From the NCBI GenBank assembly GCA_964531805.1, contig CAZHGE010000044.1:1-23490 (forward strand): a DNA stretch of 23,490 bases, written 5' to 3'. Positions 1 through 7,902 of this stretch are shown piece by piece; within the stretch, counting starts at the first letter, position 1, and each line of letters begins with the position of its first letter. A model generated the notes under the pieces. That model was not told the DNA's origin, did not search any database, and saw nothing but the letters and a program-made list of their open reading frames with translations. The stretch comes from RGIG8767 sp964531805. GTDB taxonomy: Bacteria; Bacillota; Clostridia; Lachnospirales; Lachnospiraceae. A program made the translations under genes and the position numbers.

Positions 1-268
1 CAAACGGCTGTTTTGCCTGTGGAGTCGCAACTAAAGTTCCTTTTACAATCAGTGCAGCACCTACATTTAATTTGCTTACCTTTGCAAAATTCTCCATTGT
101 GTCATTATATACAATCTGAATCGGCTCAAAGAATGTACCGTCATTTAATACGATGAAACCAAATGTTTTGGAATCACGGATACTGCGCACCCAGCCACCG
201 ATTTCAATCTCTTTACCAAGATATTCTTCTTTGTTACGAAATATTTCTCTTACTGATAAAAGTTCCAT
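1..268 (-). CDS. asnS: Asparaginyl-tRNA synthetase, N-terminal fragment
   Basis: Class II aminoacyl-tRNA synthetase that charges tRNA-Asn in the cytoplasm. Only the first 89 codons are visible; the gene runs off the left edge. The translation opens MELLSVREIFRNKEEYLGKE and continues through IEIGGWVRSIRDSKTFGF and LNDGTFFEPIQIVYND. This is the OB-fold anticodon-binding domain of the AsnRS/AspRS group, and the sequence resembles AsnRS more than AspRS. The catalytic domain lies outside the window. The ATG at 268 is chosen because a GAGGAG ribosome binding site lies just upstream. Transcription probably starts near 402 from a good promoter, giving a leader of about 130 nt that holds a large hairpin. 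The family is well recognised; separation from other OB-fold synthetases rests on the N-terminus alone. Confidence 0.88.
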   Translation of the reverse strand, partial: MELLSVREIFRNKEEYLGKEIEIGGWVRSIRDSKTFGFIVLNDGTFFEPIQIVYNDTMENFAKVSKLNVGAALIVKGTLVATPQAKQPF

Positions 269-296
269 ATCTGCTCCTCTACTACTTACCACGGTC

Positions 297-370
297 CACA
301 TAAACTATCCTGTTCATTTATTATGCCAACCACTTTGTGGCATAAAGGCATTCACAGGATAGTTTATGTG
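297..370 (-). promoter_or_regulatory. Large hairpin in the asnS 5' leader
   Basis: The 17-nt arms 297-313 (CACATAAACTATCCTGT) and 354-370 are perfect reverse complements. Inside them is a second perfect 8-bp stem, 321-328 (TTATGCCA) with 338-345, around a 9-nt loop. The element lies between the predicted asnS transcription start (about 402) and its ribosome binding site. No T-run follows it on either strand, so it is not a simple terminator. A leader control or mRNA-stability structure, or a palindromic dispersed repeat, are the options. The structure is directly visible; its function is inferred. Confidence 0.6.
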
Positions 371-408
371 TTCCTTCGCTAATTCATTATTTTATCAATA
401 CTTTCTTG

Positions 409-437
409 ATTATACCGCAGAAATGTACGGTTGACAA
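409..437 (-). promoter_or_regulatory. Sigma-A-type promoter of asnS
   Basis: Read on the minus strand: -35 TTGTCA (432-437), a 17-bp spacer, and a perfect -10 TATAAT (409-414). Transcription would start near 402 and run into the leader hairpin and asnS. This is one of the best promoter matches in the window. Confidence 0.75.
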
Positions 438-534
438 ATGATTTTCATTTATTTCTTTATGAAACAAAGTTGCTCTTATAATATTATGACTAAAAATCCT
501 TTCCTGTTACCCACTAATAAAAGTACTTTTACAC

Positions 535-648
535 TTTAGTCGGAGTGCTTTTATCTACTTAACCGACTAAATCATTTATTCCTTTCGTTTAGTCGGTCTG
601 ATGTTTTTCCTTTCCCGACTAACCTGAAAATTTCTTTGGTTTAATCGG
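535..648. repeat. Alternating inverted-repeat array, 52-bp period
   Basis: Five copies of a 9-mer alternate in orientation: TTTAGTCGG at 535-543, CCGACTAAA at 563-571, TTTAGTCGG at 588-596, CCGACTAA at 615-622 and TTTAATCGG at 640-648. Same-orientation copies are spaced 53 and 52 bp; neighbouring opposite copies are spaced 25-28 bp. Two successive hairpins are possible (535-571 and 588-622), as is an alternative one (563-596). The array fills the middle of the 445-bp spacer between the AlkD gene and asnS. The rest of that spacer (438-534 and 649-713) shows no gene; it holds only a 12-bp palindrome AAAAGTACTTTT at 519-530. Confidence 0.6.
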
Positions 649-713
649 ACAAGCAACTCCGCAAATTCAAAGTTTTCTCTCATTTTTAATCATAAAAGTT
701 ATGTCAATTAGAA

Positions 714-1433
714 CTATTTTTTAATGTTTCGCAGTTCAACTCTTCGTATCCAATCTTTATCTTCATCAGAAATTCTATAAGACTCCAGACATTTCCGCAA
801 AGTTTTGTGGTAGGTCTCTGCATCAATAGGATGTGCCAATAGGTACGCCTTCGTCTTCTCCGGGTATTTTGCCCAGGCGGTGGCATACGCCCATGCCACA
901 CCCATGCTGGTGTAATAACCAGCAATCTCAAGTTCTCTCAAAACTCTAAGCACATCATCAATATGGGCATCATCTAAAAAATGGTCCATCAGCATAACTG
1001 CCACAACGCGGGTTTCAAATTCATCGTGGCTATCCTTATAGGTCATGAGAAAGTCCCAGACTTTCTTTGGCTCTTTTCGGGCAATCTTAAAATTACTGCA
1101 AAAGGTATCGTTTACAGACCAGTTATTTACTTTCGGAATAAACCCCTTCGCATATTCTAGGATCTCATCTACCGGAGCTTTCGCATACCCCAGCACCAAT
1201 CCCTGCAGCATGGTCTCTTCAAAATAAAGAGTATCCTCCCACTCCATGCAGCCTTTCCAGTCTTCCTTTGCCAGTTTTTTAGCCATATCACGCAAAATAG
1301 GAATGCGGATTCCCAGCAGATTCTCTACACCTGGTATCAAACTGGCAGAAAAAGTTTTATAATCTGCCTCAGCGATTGCTTCCAGTTCTCTCCTGACACA
1401 TAATAATCTTTCCTGCTTTTCTTTTGAAGCCAT
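714..1433 (-). CDS. DNA alkylation repair protein, AlkD-like HEAT-repeat glycosylase
   Basis: Predicted 239-aa DNA glycosylase of the AlkD family, which removes positively charged N3- and N7-alkylpurines from DNA using a superhelix of HEAT-like repeats. The residues that define the Bacillus cereus enzyme are present at matching spacing: W105 and D109 in NNWSVNDTF, and W181 in GVAWAYATAWAKYP. The ATG at 1433 is preferred over a TTG six codons upstream because AGGATGGAG precedes it at ribosome-binding distance. The gene lies 84 bp downstream of the HAD phosphatase and in the same direction as mfd, which suggests a repair-flavoured transcription unit. No canonical terminator is seen after its stop codon. 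Family assignment is firm; substrate range is inferred. Confidence 0.85.
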   Translation of the reverse strand: MASKEKQERLLCVRRELEAIAEADYKTFSASLIPGVENLLGIRIPILRDMAKKLAKEDWKGCMEWEDTLYFEETMLQGLVLGYAKAPVDEILEYAKGFIPKVNNWSVNDTFCSNFKIARKEPKKVWDFLMTYKDSHDEFETRVVAVMLMDHFLDDAHIDDVLRVLRELEIAGYYTSMGVAWAYATAWAKYPEKTKAYLLAHPIDAETYHKTLRKCLESYRISDEDKDWIRRVELRNIKK

Positions 1434-1517
1434 TTTTTCTCCATCCTGCAAAAAATGAACTTTTTTCTACAAAAATCGTCTTTTTGCTCTCAACTATCTC
1501 ATTAGTTTGTATAATAA

Positions 1518-2153
1518 TTAGCCTAAAATCTCTTCTGCCACTTTCGAAAGTTCTGCAAAATTAGAAATCTTTGCCGTCTCCTGAGCAATCGTACCAAAAC
1601 CATATGCCGCATGTACAAAAGTAATCCCCGCTTCCATAGTAGCATCATAATCCCCTTGGATATCTCCTACATAAATAGCATCGGTCAACTGATTACGTTC
1701 TACCACTAAACGAATATTTTTCCCTTTTGATAACAGATTATTCCCATAGCACTCCGTATCTTCAAAATAATGCTCAAAGCCATAGTGCCCTAAAAACGCC
1801 TCGATATAACCGCTCTGACAATTACTTACAATATACAAATGATATTTGTCGGATAACACTTTTAAGGTTTCTTCCAACATCGGATATAGCGTTCCACCAT
1901 GCTCACGAAGATAATCATTTTCGTCCTGACCACAGTGATGAATCAATTCTAAACGGGCTTTTTCCTCCAACTCCGGAAACAAAATTTCCGCAATCTTATC
2001 CATCGTTTTACCCATAACATTCTGAATATCTTCTGTTGTGATGACACGTTCTTTATCATACTCCTGGTTCACAACTCTGGTCCATGATTTTGCCACGCCA
2101 CTGGCTGAATTCCAAAGCGTGCCATCCACGTCAAAAATAATACCCTTTTTCAT
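1518..2153 (-). CDS. HAD-superfamily hydrolase, phosphoglycolate-phosphatase-like
   Basis: A 211-aa HAD-family phosphatase. Motif I is FDVDGT with the nucleophile D8 and acid/base D10. Motif II lies in YIVSNCQSGY, the motif III lysine in LLSKGKN, and motif IV in YVGDIQGDYDAT. An alpha-helical cap of subfamily I type sits between motifs I and II (roughly residues 15-85). The substrate cannot be read from sequence; phosphoglycolate or another small phosphomonoester is plausible. The ATG lies 2 nt after the mfd stop codon. Its GGAGG ribosome binding site is inside the last mfd codons, so the two genes are very probably co-transcribed and translationally coupled. A link to DNA repair by-products such as 3'-phosphoglycolate is only a suggestion from context. 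Confidence 0.85.
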   Translation of the reverse strand: MKKGIIFDVDGTLWNSASGVAKSWTRVVNQEYDKERVITTEDIQNVMGKTMDKIAEILFPELEEKARLELIHHCGQDENDYLREHGGTLYPMLEETLKVLSDKYHLYIVSNCQSGYIEAFLGHYGFEHYFEDTECYGNNLLSKGKNIRLVVERNQLTDAIYVGDIQGDYDATMEAGITFVHAAYGFGTIAQETAKISNFAELSKVAEEILG

Positions 2154-2155
2154 TA

Positions 2156-5100
2156 CTAATCCTCCATGCTCAAATGTGCTTCCATATCCTTAAGCAGCTG
2201 CTCCGTCAACTCCAAAATATTTTCTTCATCTTTCTCCACTGTTCCTACTTTTTTATATCGGTATACAAAACATGGATTTTTACCTGGTACAAATTTTAAT
2301 TTCTTATCATGCTGTTTTAAAAATCCAGGAATACCCTCTACTTTTAATTTTGCATCCGGTTTTAACTGTAAACGAATCTGCTCACTTTTTCCCTTTAACT
2401 CTGTAATATACAGTTTGTGGGCGGCTACACGGATCAAAGAAATTCGAAGAAGATTCTGAACCGATTTTGGTACATTTCCAAAACGATCCTGTAATTCTTC
2501 TGTCATATCTTCACTTTCCTGAAGCGTTTCAATACTGGCAATCCGCTTATAAATATCCAGTTTCTGCACTTCATTCATAATGTACTCTGCCGGGATGAAC
2601 GCATTTACATCCAAGTCTACTAAAGTATTAAAATCAGCCAGATCCGTTGGGATTCCTTTGAGATTTTTTACCGCTTCATTCAGCATTTTACAATATAATT
2701 CATAACCAACCGATTCCATATGCCCATGCTGCTTCTGTCCCAAAAGATTACCCGCACCGCGGATTTCCAAATCACGCATTGCAATACGAAAACCGCTTCC
2801 CAAATCCGTAAATTCACGGATGGCTTCTAAACGTTTTTCCGCCACTTCTTTTAACATCTTATCCCGCTTATACATAAGGAAGGCATAGGAAGTACGGTTA
2901 GAACGTCCGACACGCCCTCTTAACTGGTAAAGCTGTGACAAGCCCAGACGGTCAGAATCGTGAATGATAATCGTATTAACATTGGAAATATCCAAACCTG
3001 TCTCGATAATGGTCGTAGATACCAGCACATCAATCTCATGATTGATAAAATCATACATAATGTGCTCCAATTCACTTTCCTTCATCTGCCCATGGGCAAA
3101 TGCCACATTGGCTTCCGGTACCAGTTCCTGAATGGTTGCTGCTACATCGGCTATATTATTTACGCGGTTATACACGTAATACACCTGTCCATCACGGGAT
3201 AATTCCCTGACGATGGCTTCACGTACCAATTCTTCATTGTATTCCATTACATAAGTCTGAATCGGAAGACGCTCGTTCGGTGCTTCCTCCAGCACACTCA
3301 TATCACGGATTCCTACTAATGACATATGGAGAGTTCGTGGAATCGGTGTTGCAGAAAGAGTCAGTACATCCACATTCTCTTTCATCTTCTTGATTTTCTC
3401 TTTATGGGTAACACCAAAACGCTGCTCTTCATCCACAACTAAAAGCCCCAAATCTTTAAACGCCACATCACTTGATAAGAGACGATGTGTTCCAATTACA
3501 ATATCCACATGCCCTTTTTTCAAATCTTCCAATGTCTTTTTCTGTTCCGCACTACTACGAAAACGGGACAGCATATCAATACGAATAGGGAAATCCTTCA
3601 TACGCTGCAAGAAGGTCTGATAATGCTGCTGTGCTAAAATGGTAGTCGGCACCAAAAATGCCACCTGCTTCGATTCGGATACTGCTTTAAATGCCGCACG
3701 AATGGCAATTTCTGTTTTTCCATATCCAACATCACCACAAATCAGACGATCCATGATCTTAGTACTTTCCATGTCCGCCTTGGTATCCGCAATTGCATTT
3801 AACTGATCTTCCGTCTCCTCATAAGGGAACATTTCTTCAAACTCGCGCTGCCATACAGTATCTTTCCCATATTGAAAGCCTGCATTTTGGCTGCGTGCCG
3901 CGTACAACTGCACCAAATCTTTGGCAACAATGCTGACCGCACTTTTTACCTTTGATTTGGTATTGCTCCATTCCTTTGAGCCTAATTTATTTAACTTCGG
4001 TCTCTTTGCATCGGCTGACGCATATTTCTGAATCAAATCCAGTCCGGTTGCCGGAACATAAAGATTGCCGCCATCACGATACTCAATCTTCATGTAATCC
4101 TTTACCACACGCTCCACTTCAATTTTCTCAATTCCGCGGTAAATGCCGAGTCCATGCGTTTCATGGACCACGTAATCTCCAATGCGGAGTTCATTAAAAT
4201 CTTTAATTTTCTGTCCGTCGTATTTCTTCTTTAATTTCTTTTTTTTCTTTTCAACACCAAAGATATCACTTTCTGAAATCACCACAAACTTAATCAGTGG
4301 ATATTCAAATCCTTTATCCACATGACCATATAATACAAGAGTCTCTCCTTCTTTTGCCTCTCTAAAAGGGTCTTCTGTATACACAGCTGCGATTTCGCGT
4401 TCCCTTAAATCCTGTGCCAGACGTTTTGCTCTGGTACGCGAACCGGAAAGTAAGATTACGCGGTATCTATTTTTCTTATATTGAAGCAGGTCTTTTGTCA
4501 GCAATTCAAAACTATTACGGTAAGGCGCAATTCCTTTTGCACTTACCTGCATTTTCTGATCCGGCTTAATTAATGCTCCCTTATCTTCCATAGTGGATAT
4601 GGTAAGCACACGTTTATCCTGCATTTTAGCACAGGCTGCATTGACACCTAAAAAAATCTTCATCTGTCCCGGCAGCATAAAGCCCTTTGCAATACGATTG
4701 CTCATGCTCTCTCTAAATTCCAGTTCCACCGCATTCGCATGCTCTAAAATTCGTGCTGGTTCATCCAATACAAGCAGCGTTTTTTCTTTATCAAATAATT
4801 CTAAAAAAGACTGACAATTTTCATAAAAATAACTGATATAGCTTTCCAAATTGGTCATACGGCCAAGCTGGGTAAGGTCTTCCTTCAGTTCCTCAAACTG
4901 CACCTTTAAACGGTGTGCTTCTTCTGTCTGAAATGCCTTTCTAAACGTCTCATGGTTGTGAAGCATCTCCTCTTCAATCCGTCCAAGGCCATCTTCCAAC
5001 TGCTCTTTTGATAAAATAATCTCCGTTGCCGGATAAATGGACACGGATTCTAAATTCTCAATGGAACGCTGGCTTAAAATATCAAAACTGCGGATGGAAT

Positions 5101-5695
5101 CCACTTCATCTCCCCATAATTCAATACGATAAGGATTCTCCTCCGTCAAATCAAATACATCCACAATCCCACCGCGGATGGAAAACTGTCCCGGCTCTTC
5201 TACCTGATAATTGCGGGTATAACCCATCTCTACCAGTTTTGCTGCCAGTTCACTTTCTACTACAATTCCCCTTTTTTTCACCGATAATATATTCTCTGTA
5301 AAAACAGAAATCGGAACCTGAGCATTCATCAAGGCATCAAATGTTGTTACGATTGTAAGCGGTAATCCGTCTGCAATACGTCTGAGAGTACGAATACGCT
5401 CTGTCATCAATCGGTTACCGTGGATATCCGCCTGATAAAAAATAAGGTCCTTTGCCGGATAGGAATACACATTCCGTTCATAGAGACGCAGATCTTCTAC
5501 AATTTCCTTTACTCTTTTATCACTAAAAGTAGCGATGATTTTCACCTTAAAACCATCGCTGAGCCCTTCTAATATATGCACTTTTTGGGAGTCGGTACAC
5601 CCGGATACCGAAACACAGATTTTTTCTTTCGAAAGTGACGCTTTTACCTCCGTAAAATCCGCCAATTCTTCTAAAGGCTTAATAATCGCATTCAT
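2156..5695 (-). CDS. mfd: Transcription-repair coupling factor Mfd
   Basis: A 1179-aa ATP-dependent DNA translocase that pushes stalled RNA polymerase off DNA lesions and recruits UvrA. The length fits the family (about 1150-1180 aa). Domains in order: a UvrB-like N-terminal module (about 1-330), a linker, a CarD-like RNA-polymerase-interacting domain starting near residue 500 (RIGDYVVHETHGLGIYRG), RecA-like motor domains, and the C-terminal TRCF domain. Motor motifs are the Walker A GDVGYGKTE near 654, the DEEQ box near 753 and QLRGRVGRS near 923. Just before the CarD-like domain is a lysine-rich linker (EKKKKKLKKK) encoded over an A8 run at 4239-4246. It lies 54 bp downstream of pth and 2 nt upstream of the HAD gene, in one apparent operon. 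The ribosome binding site is weak (CAGG). Confidence 0.97.
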   Translation of the reverse strand: MNAIIKPLEELADFTEVKASLSKEKICVSVSGCTDSQKVHILEGLSDGFKVKIIATFSDKRVKEIVEDLRLYERNVYSYPAKDLIFYQADIHGNRLMTERIRTLRRIADGLPLTIVTTFDALMNAQVPISVFTENILSVKKRGIVVESELAAKLVEMGYTRNYQVEEPGQFSIRGGIVDVFDLTEENPYRIELWGDEVDSIRSFDILSQRSIENLESVSIYPATEIILSKEQLEDGLGRIEEEMLHNHETFRKAFQTEEAHRLKVQFEELKEDLTQLGRMTNLESYISYFYENCQSFLELFDKEKTLLVLDEPARILEHANAVELEFRESMSNRIAKGFMLPGQMKIFLGVNAACAKMQDKRVLTISTMEDKGALIKPDQKMQVSAKGIAPYRNSFELLTKDLLQYKKNRYRVILLSGSRTRAKRLAQDLREREIAAVYTEDPFREAKEGETLVLYGHVDKGFEYPLIKFVVISESDIFGVEKKKKKLKKKYDGQKIKDFNELRIGDYVVHETHGLGIYRGIEKIEVERVVKDYMKIEYRDGGNLYVPATGLDLIQKYASADAKRPKLNKLGSKEWSNTKSKVKSAVSIVAKDLVQLYAARSQNAGFQYGKDTVWQREFEEMFPYEETEDQLNAIADTKADMESTKIMDRLICGDVGYGKTEIAIRAAFKAVSESKQVAFLVPTTILAQQHYQTFLQRMKDFPIRIDMLSRFRSSAEQKKTLEDLKKGHVDIVIGTHRLLSSDVAFKDLGLLVVDEEQRFGVTHKEKIKKMKENVDVLTLSATPIPRTLHMSLVGIRDMSVLEEAPNERLPIQTYVMEYNEELVREAIVRELSRDGQVYYVYNRVNNIADVAATIQELVPEANVAFAHGQMKESELEHIMYDFINHEIDVLVSTTIIETGLDISNVNTIIIHDSDRLGLSQLYQLRGRVGRSNRTSYAFLMYKRDKMLKEVAEKRLEAIREFTDLGSGFRIAMRDLEIRGAGNLLGQKQHGHMESVGYELYCKMLNEAVKNLKGIPTDLADFNTLVDLDVNAFIPAEYIMNEVQKLDIYKRIASIETLQESEDMTEELQDRFGNVPKSVQNLLRISLIRVAAHKLYITELKGKSEQIRLQLKPDAKLKVEGIPGFLKQHDKKLKFVPGKNPCFVYRYKKVGTVEKDEENILELTEQLLKDMEAHLSMED

Positions 5696-5749
5696 TTTAA
5701 AACCTGACCTGTTCTTTTCCCACTATCTCTTAATATCTATCTGACGTTT

Positions 5750-6331
5750 TTAATTAAAACGATTCATTGCCATGTCTACTTCTTCCTGCACCAAAAGAGA
5801 CACTGCTTCCACTGCTTTTTCAAGAGCTGCATCTATCTCTTTATTTTCAGATGAAGTAAAATGTCCCAGTACATAATCCGCCAAATCAAAACCAGCTGGT
5901 TTTTCTCCTACACCTACTTTAATTCTTTTAAACACATCAGTTCCGGTCTGGGCAATAATGTTTTTAATTCCGTTATGCCCGCCAGCACTTCCTTTTTTAC
6001 GGATTCGCAGAGCTCCTACCGCAAGGGAAATATCATCATAAATCACAATCAGTTCTGTATCCGGCTCTACCTTATAGTATTGCAGAATATCTCTGACACT
6101 TTCCCCGCTTAGATTCATAAAGGTCTGAGGCTTTGCTAAAATAACCTTCTGCCCTTCTATATACCCCTTTCCTATTATCGCTCTATGCTTACATTCCAAT
6201 ACAGAAATATTATATTTCTCTGCCAGTTTATCAATGCAGCGAAATCCCACATTATGACGGGTATTTTCATATTGTCTTCCCGGATTGCCTAAACCTACTA
6301 TAATATACACGTTCTTTCCCATGCCTTTCAT
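5750..6331 (-). CDS. pth: Peptidyl-tRNA hydrolase
   Basis: Recycles peptidyl-tRNA that drops off ribosomes by cleaving the ester between peptide and tRNA. The 193-aa sequence has the full Pth signature: VGLGNPG with N16, the catalytic histidine H26 in ENTRHNVGF, FMNLSGESV, YDDISL, and GSAGGHNGIKNI. The start is uncertain. The ATG at 6331 gives a seven-residue extension relative to the usual start (MYIIVGLGNPG in relatives), and the GTG at 6310 would give that shorter form. Neither has a strong ribosome binding site. The gene is first in the apparent pth-mfd-HAD-AlkD unit, behind its own promoter at 6349-6377. The pth-mfd linkage is also found in Bacillus. Confidence 0.95.
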   Translation of the reverse strand: MKGMGKNVYIIVGLGNPGRQYENTRHNVGFRCIDKLAEKYNISVLECKHRAIIGKGYIEGQKVILAKPQTFMNLSGESVRDILQYYKVEPDTELIVIYDDISLAVGALRIRKKGSAGGHNGIKNIIAQTGTDVFKRIKVGVGEKPAGFDLADYVLGHFTSSENKEIDAALEKAVEAVSLLVQEEVDMAMNRFN

Positions 6332-6348
6332 TTCTATGTGTATTTACA

Positions 6349-6377
6349 AGAATAGCAAAAATCAAATCATTTCGCAA
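6349..6377 (-). promoter_or_regulatory. Probable promoter of the pth-mfd unit
   Basis: Minus-strand reading gives -35 TTGCGA (6372-6377), a 17-bp spacer and -10 TATTCT (6349-6354), with an extended TG motif before the -10. Transcription would start about 10 nt before the ATG at 6331. This short leader would fit either the ATG or the GTG start of pth. Confidence 0.45.
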
Positions 6378-6420
6378 CCAAACGACGACTCGGTTTGCAA
6401 ACGGTCTTGCCAATCACAAA

Positions 6421-6448
6421 GCGGGATGAATATTTCTATTCATCCCGC
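6421..6448 (-). terminator. Terminator after spoVG
   Basis: A perfect 12-bp GC-capped stem (6421-6432 with 6437-6448) closes on a 4-nt loop. It lies 29 nt after the spoVG stop codon. The minus-strand tail reads TTTGTGATT, a modest U-tract. The position between spoVG and the pth promoter supports termination of the glgC-glgD-spoVG transcript. Confidence 0.65.
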
Positions 6449-6477
6449 CTTCTAAAATTCTTATCTTTTGTACCTTA

Positions 6478-6747
6478 CTAGTTTTCCGTTTCGGAAAGAC
6501 TTCTTTCGTAACTTTCGAGAATTATCTTTTGGATATTCTCTCTTGTATCGGAATTGATTGGATGTGCAATGTCTCTAAATTCCCCGTCTGCTGTCCTCTT
6601 GCTTGGCATTGCGATGAATAATCCTCTGTCCCCTTCAATGACCTTGATATCATGAATCACGAATTCCTGGTCAATTGTAATGGAAACAACTGCCTTCATC
6701 TTACCTTCCTTTTCAACTTTCCTTACCCGTACATCTGTAATATTCAT
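6478..6747 (-). CDS. spoVG: Septation/sporulation regulator SpoVG
   Basis: An 89-aa SpoVG, a small nucleic-acid-binding protein that affects septation, sporulation and other regulons in Firmicutes. The N-terminus MNITDVRVRKVEKEGKMKA, the core FVIHDIKVIEG and the conserved IAMPSKRTADGEFRDIAHPI leave little doubt. Family length is usual (about 85-100 aa). An AAGGGG ribosome binding site precedes the ATG. The gene follows glgD by only 36 nt, so it may share the glg transcript, unlike its Bacillus homologue, which is known to use a SigH promoter. No convincing separate promoter was found in the 36-nt gap; one inside glgD is possible. A terminator follows. Confidence 0.96.
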   Translation of the reverse strand: MNITDVRVRKVEKEGKMKAVVSITIDQEFVIHDIKVIEGDRGLFIAMPSKRTADGEFRDIAHPINSDTRENIQKIILESYERSLSETEN

Positions 6748-6783
6748 TTTTTAGTCCCCTTCTTTCTGTAACAACCTGGCTGC

Positions 6784-7902
6784 CTAGATAATGTAACGTT
6801 CGCTACGCTCTAACACAATTTCGATATCCCCTTCGCCCTTGTGATAAGAGTTCGCACGAATCGTACCATGGCTTTCCACGATACAGTTCTCAATGTATGA
6901 ATTATCTCCAATATACACATCATTTAAAATAATGGAGTTCTTAATCACACAATTGTTACCGATAAATACCTTTTTAAAGAGAATGGAATTCTCCACACTG
7001 CCGTTTACGATGGAACCACTGCTTACTAAACTGTTGCTTACATGTGCACCATAGTTATATTTTGCAGGTGGAAGGTCATCCACTTTTGAATAAATATCTG
7101 GATACTGTTTGAAGAAGTAATCACGAATCTCTGGTTTGAGGAAGTCCATATTGGTATCAAAATAATCATTCACAGATGCGATATTCTTCCAATATTCTTT
7201 CATCTTGTATCCAAAGATTCTCTTCTGATTCTTATAACGGATCAGAACATCTTTTACAAAGTCATAACGGTCTTCCTGTGCACATTTCTCAATCATTTCG
7301 ATGAGTAAACGGCGGCGGATTACATAGATACCGCAAGAAATTGTATTACTCTTTGCTACAATTGGTTTTTCTTCAAATTCTTCAATACGACATTCTTCAT
7401 TCATTTTAATCGTACCGAAACGTTCTACATTGATACCCTGCGGCATATCTTTGCATACAACAGTGATATCTGCCTTCTTCTCAATGTGGTATTCAAGCAC
7501 TTTGCCAAAATCCATCTTGTATACGCAGTCACCGGATGCAATTACAACATACGGTTCATGGCTTTCTTTTAAGAAATGAAGGTTTTGGTAAATTGCATCT
7601 GCAGTTCCTCTATACCAAAAACTGTTGTCCGCAGTCTGCGCTGGCGTAAATACAAATAAACCACCCTGTTTTCTACCGAAATCCCACCATTTAGAAGAAC
7701 TTAGGTGTTCATTTAAACTTCTTGCATTGTACTGGGTAAAAACAGCCACCTTCTGAATATGGGAGTTGGACATATTACTCAGTGCAAAGTCAATGCTTCT
7801 ATAACTGCCGGCAATTGGCATGGCTCCGATTGCCCTTTTCTGAGAGAGTTCTCTCATGCGGTGGTTATTACCACCTGCTAAAATAATACCTATCGCTCTC
7901 AT
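6784..7902 (-). CDS. glgD: Glucose-1-phosphate adenylyltransferase, GlgD subunit
   Basis: A 372-aa partner subunit of ADP-glucose pyrophosphorylase. GlgC makes ADP-glucose for glycogen from ATP and glucose-1-phosphate, and GlgD of Firmicutes modulates it. The nucleotidyltransferase fold is recognisable: ILAGG at residue 7, WYRGTADAIYQN, SGDCVYKMDF and the sugar-phosphate motif FEEKP. A short left-handed beta-helix C-terminus follows (about 290-372). The nucleotide loop is degraded: where GlgC has GGQGSRLG and SKVAKPAV, this protein has GGNNHRMREL and QKRAIGAM. A weak or regulatory role rather than full catalysis is therefore inferred. Its ATG overlaps the glgC stop by four bases (ATGA), which indicates coupled translation. 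Confidence 0.92.
   Translation of the reverse strand: MRAIGIILAGGNNHRMRELSQKRAIGAMPIAGSYRSIDFALSNMSNSHIQKVAVFTQYNARSLNEHLSSSKWWDFGRKQGGLFVFTPAQTADNSFWYRGTADAIYQNLHFLKESHEPYVVIASGDCVYKMDFGKVLEYHIEKKADITVVCKDMPQGINVERFGTIKMNEECRIEEFEEKPIVAKSNTISCGIYVIRRRLLIEMIEKCAQEDRYDFVKDVLIRYKNQKRIFGYKMKEYWKNIASVNDYFDTNMDFLKPEIRDYFFKQYPDIYSKVDDLPPAKYNYGAHVSNSLVSSGSIVNGSVENSILFKKVFIGNNCVIKNSIILNDVYIGDNSYIENCIVESHGTIRANSYHKGEGDIEIVLERSERYII

Noticed and set aside
268..402. T-box leader upstream of asnS
   Set aside because: The leader is only about 130 nt and has no specifier stem, no AGUA motif and no terminator. The fragment GTGGACCGTGG only loosely resembles the T-box core.
535..648. CRISPR array
   Set aside because: Repeat units are only 9 bp, alternate in orientation and have variable spacers; no cas genes are present.
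4314..4322. Exact DnaA box TTATCCACA inside mfd
   Set aside because: Single box within conserved coding sequence, no neighbours in register; likely chance.
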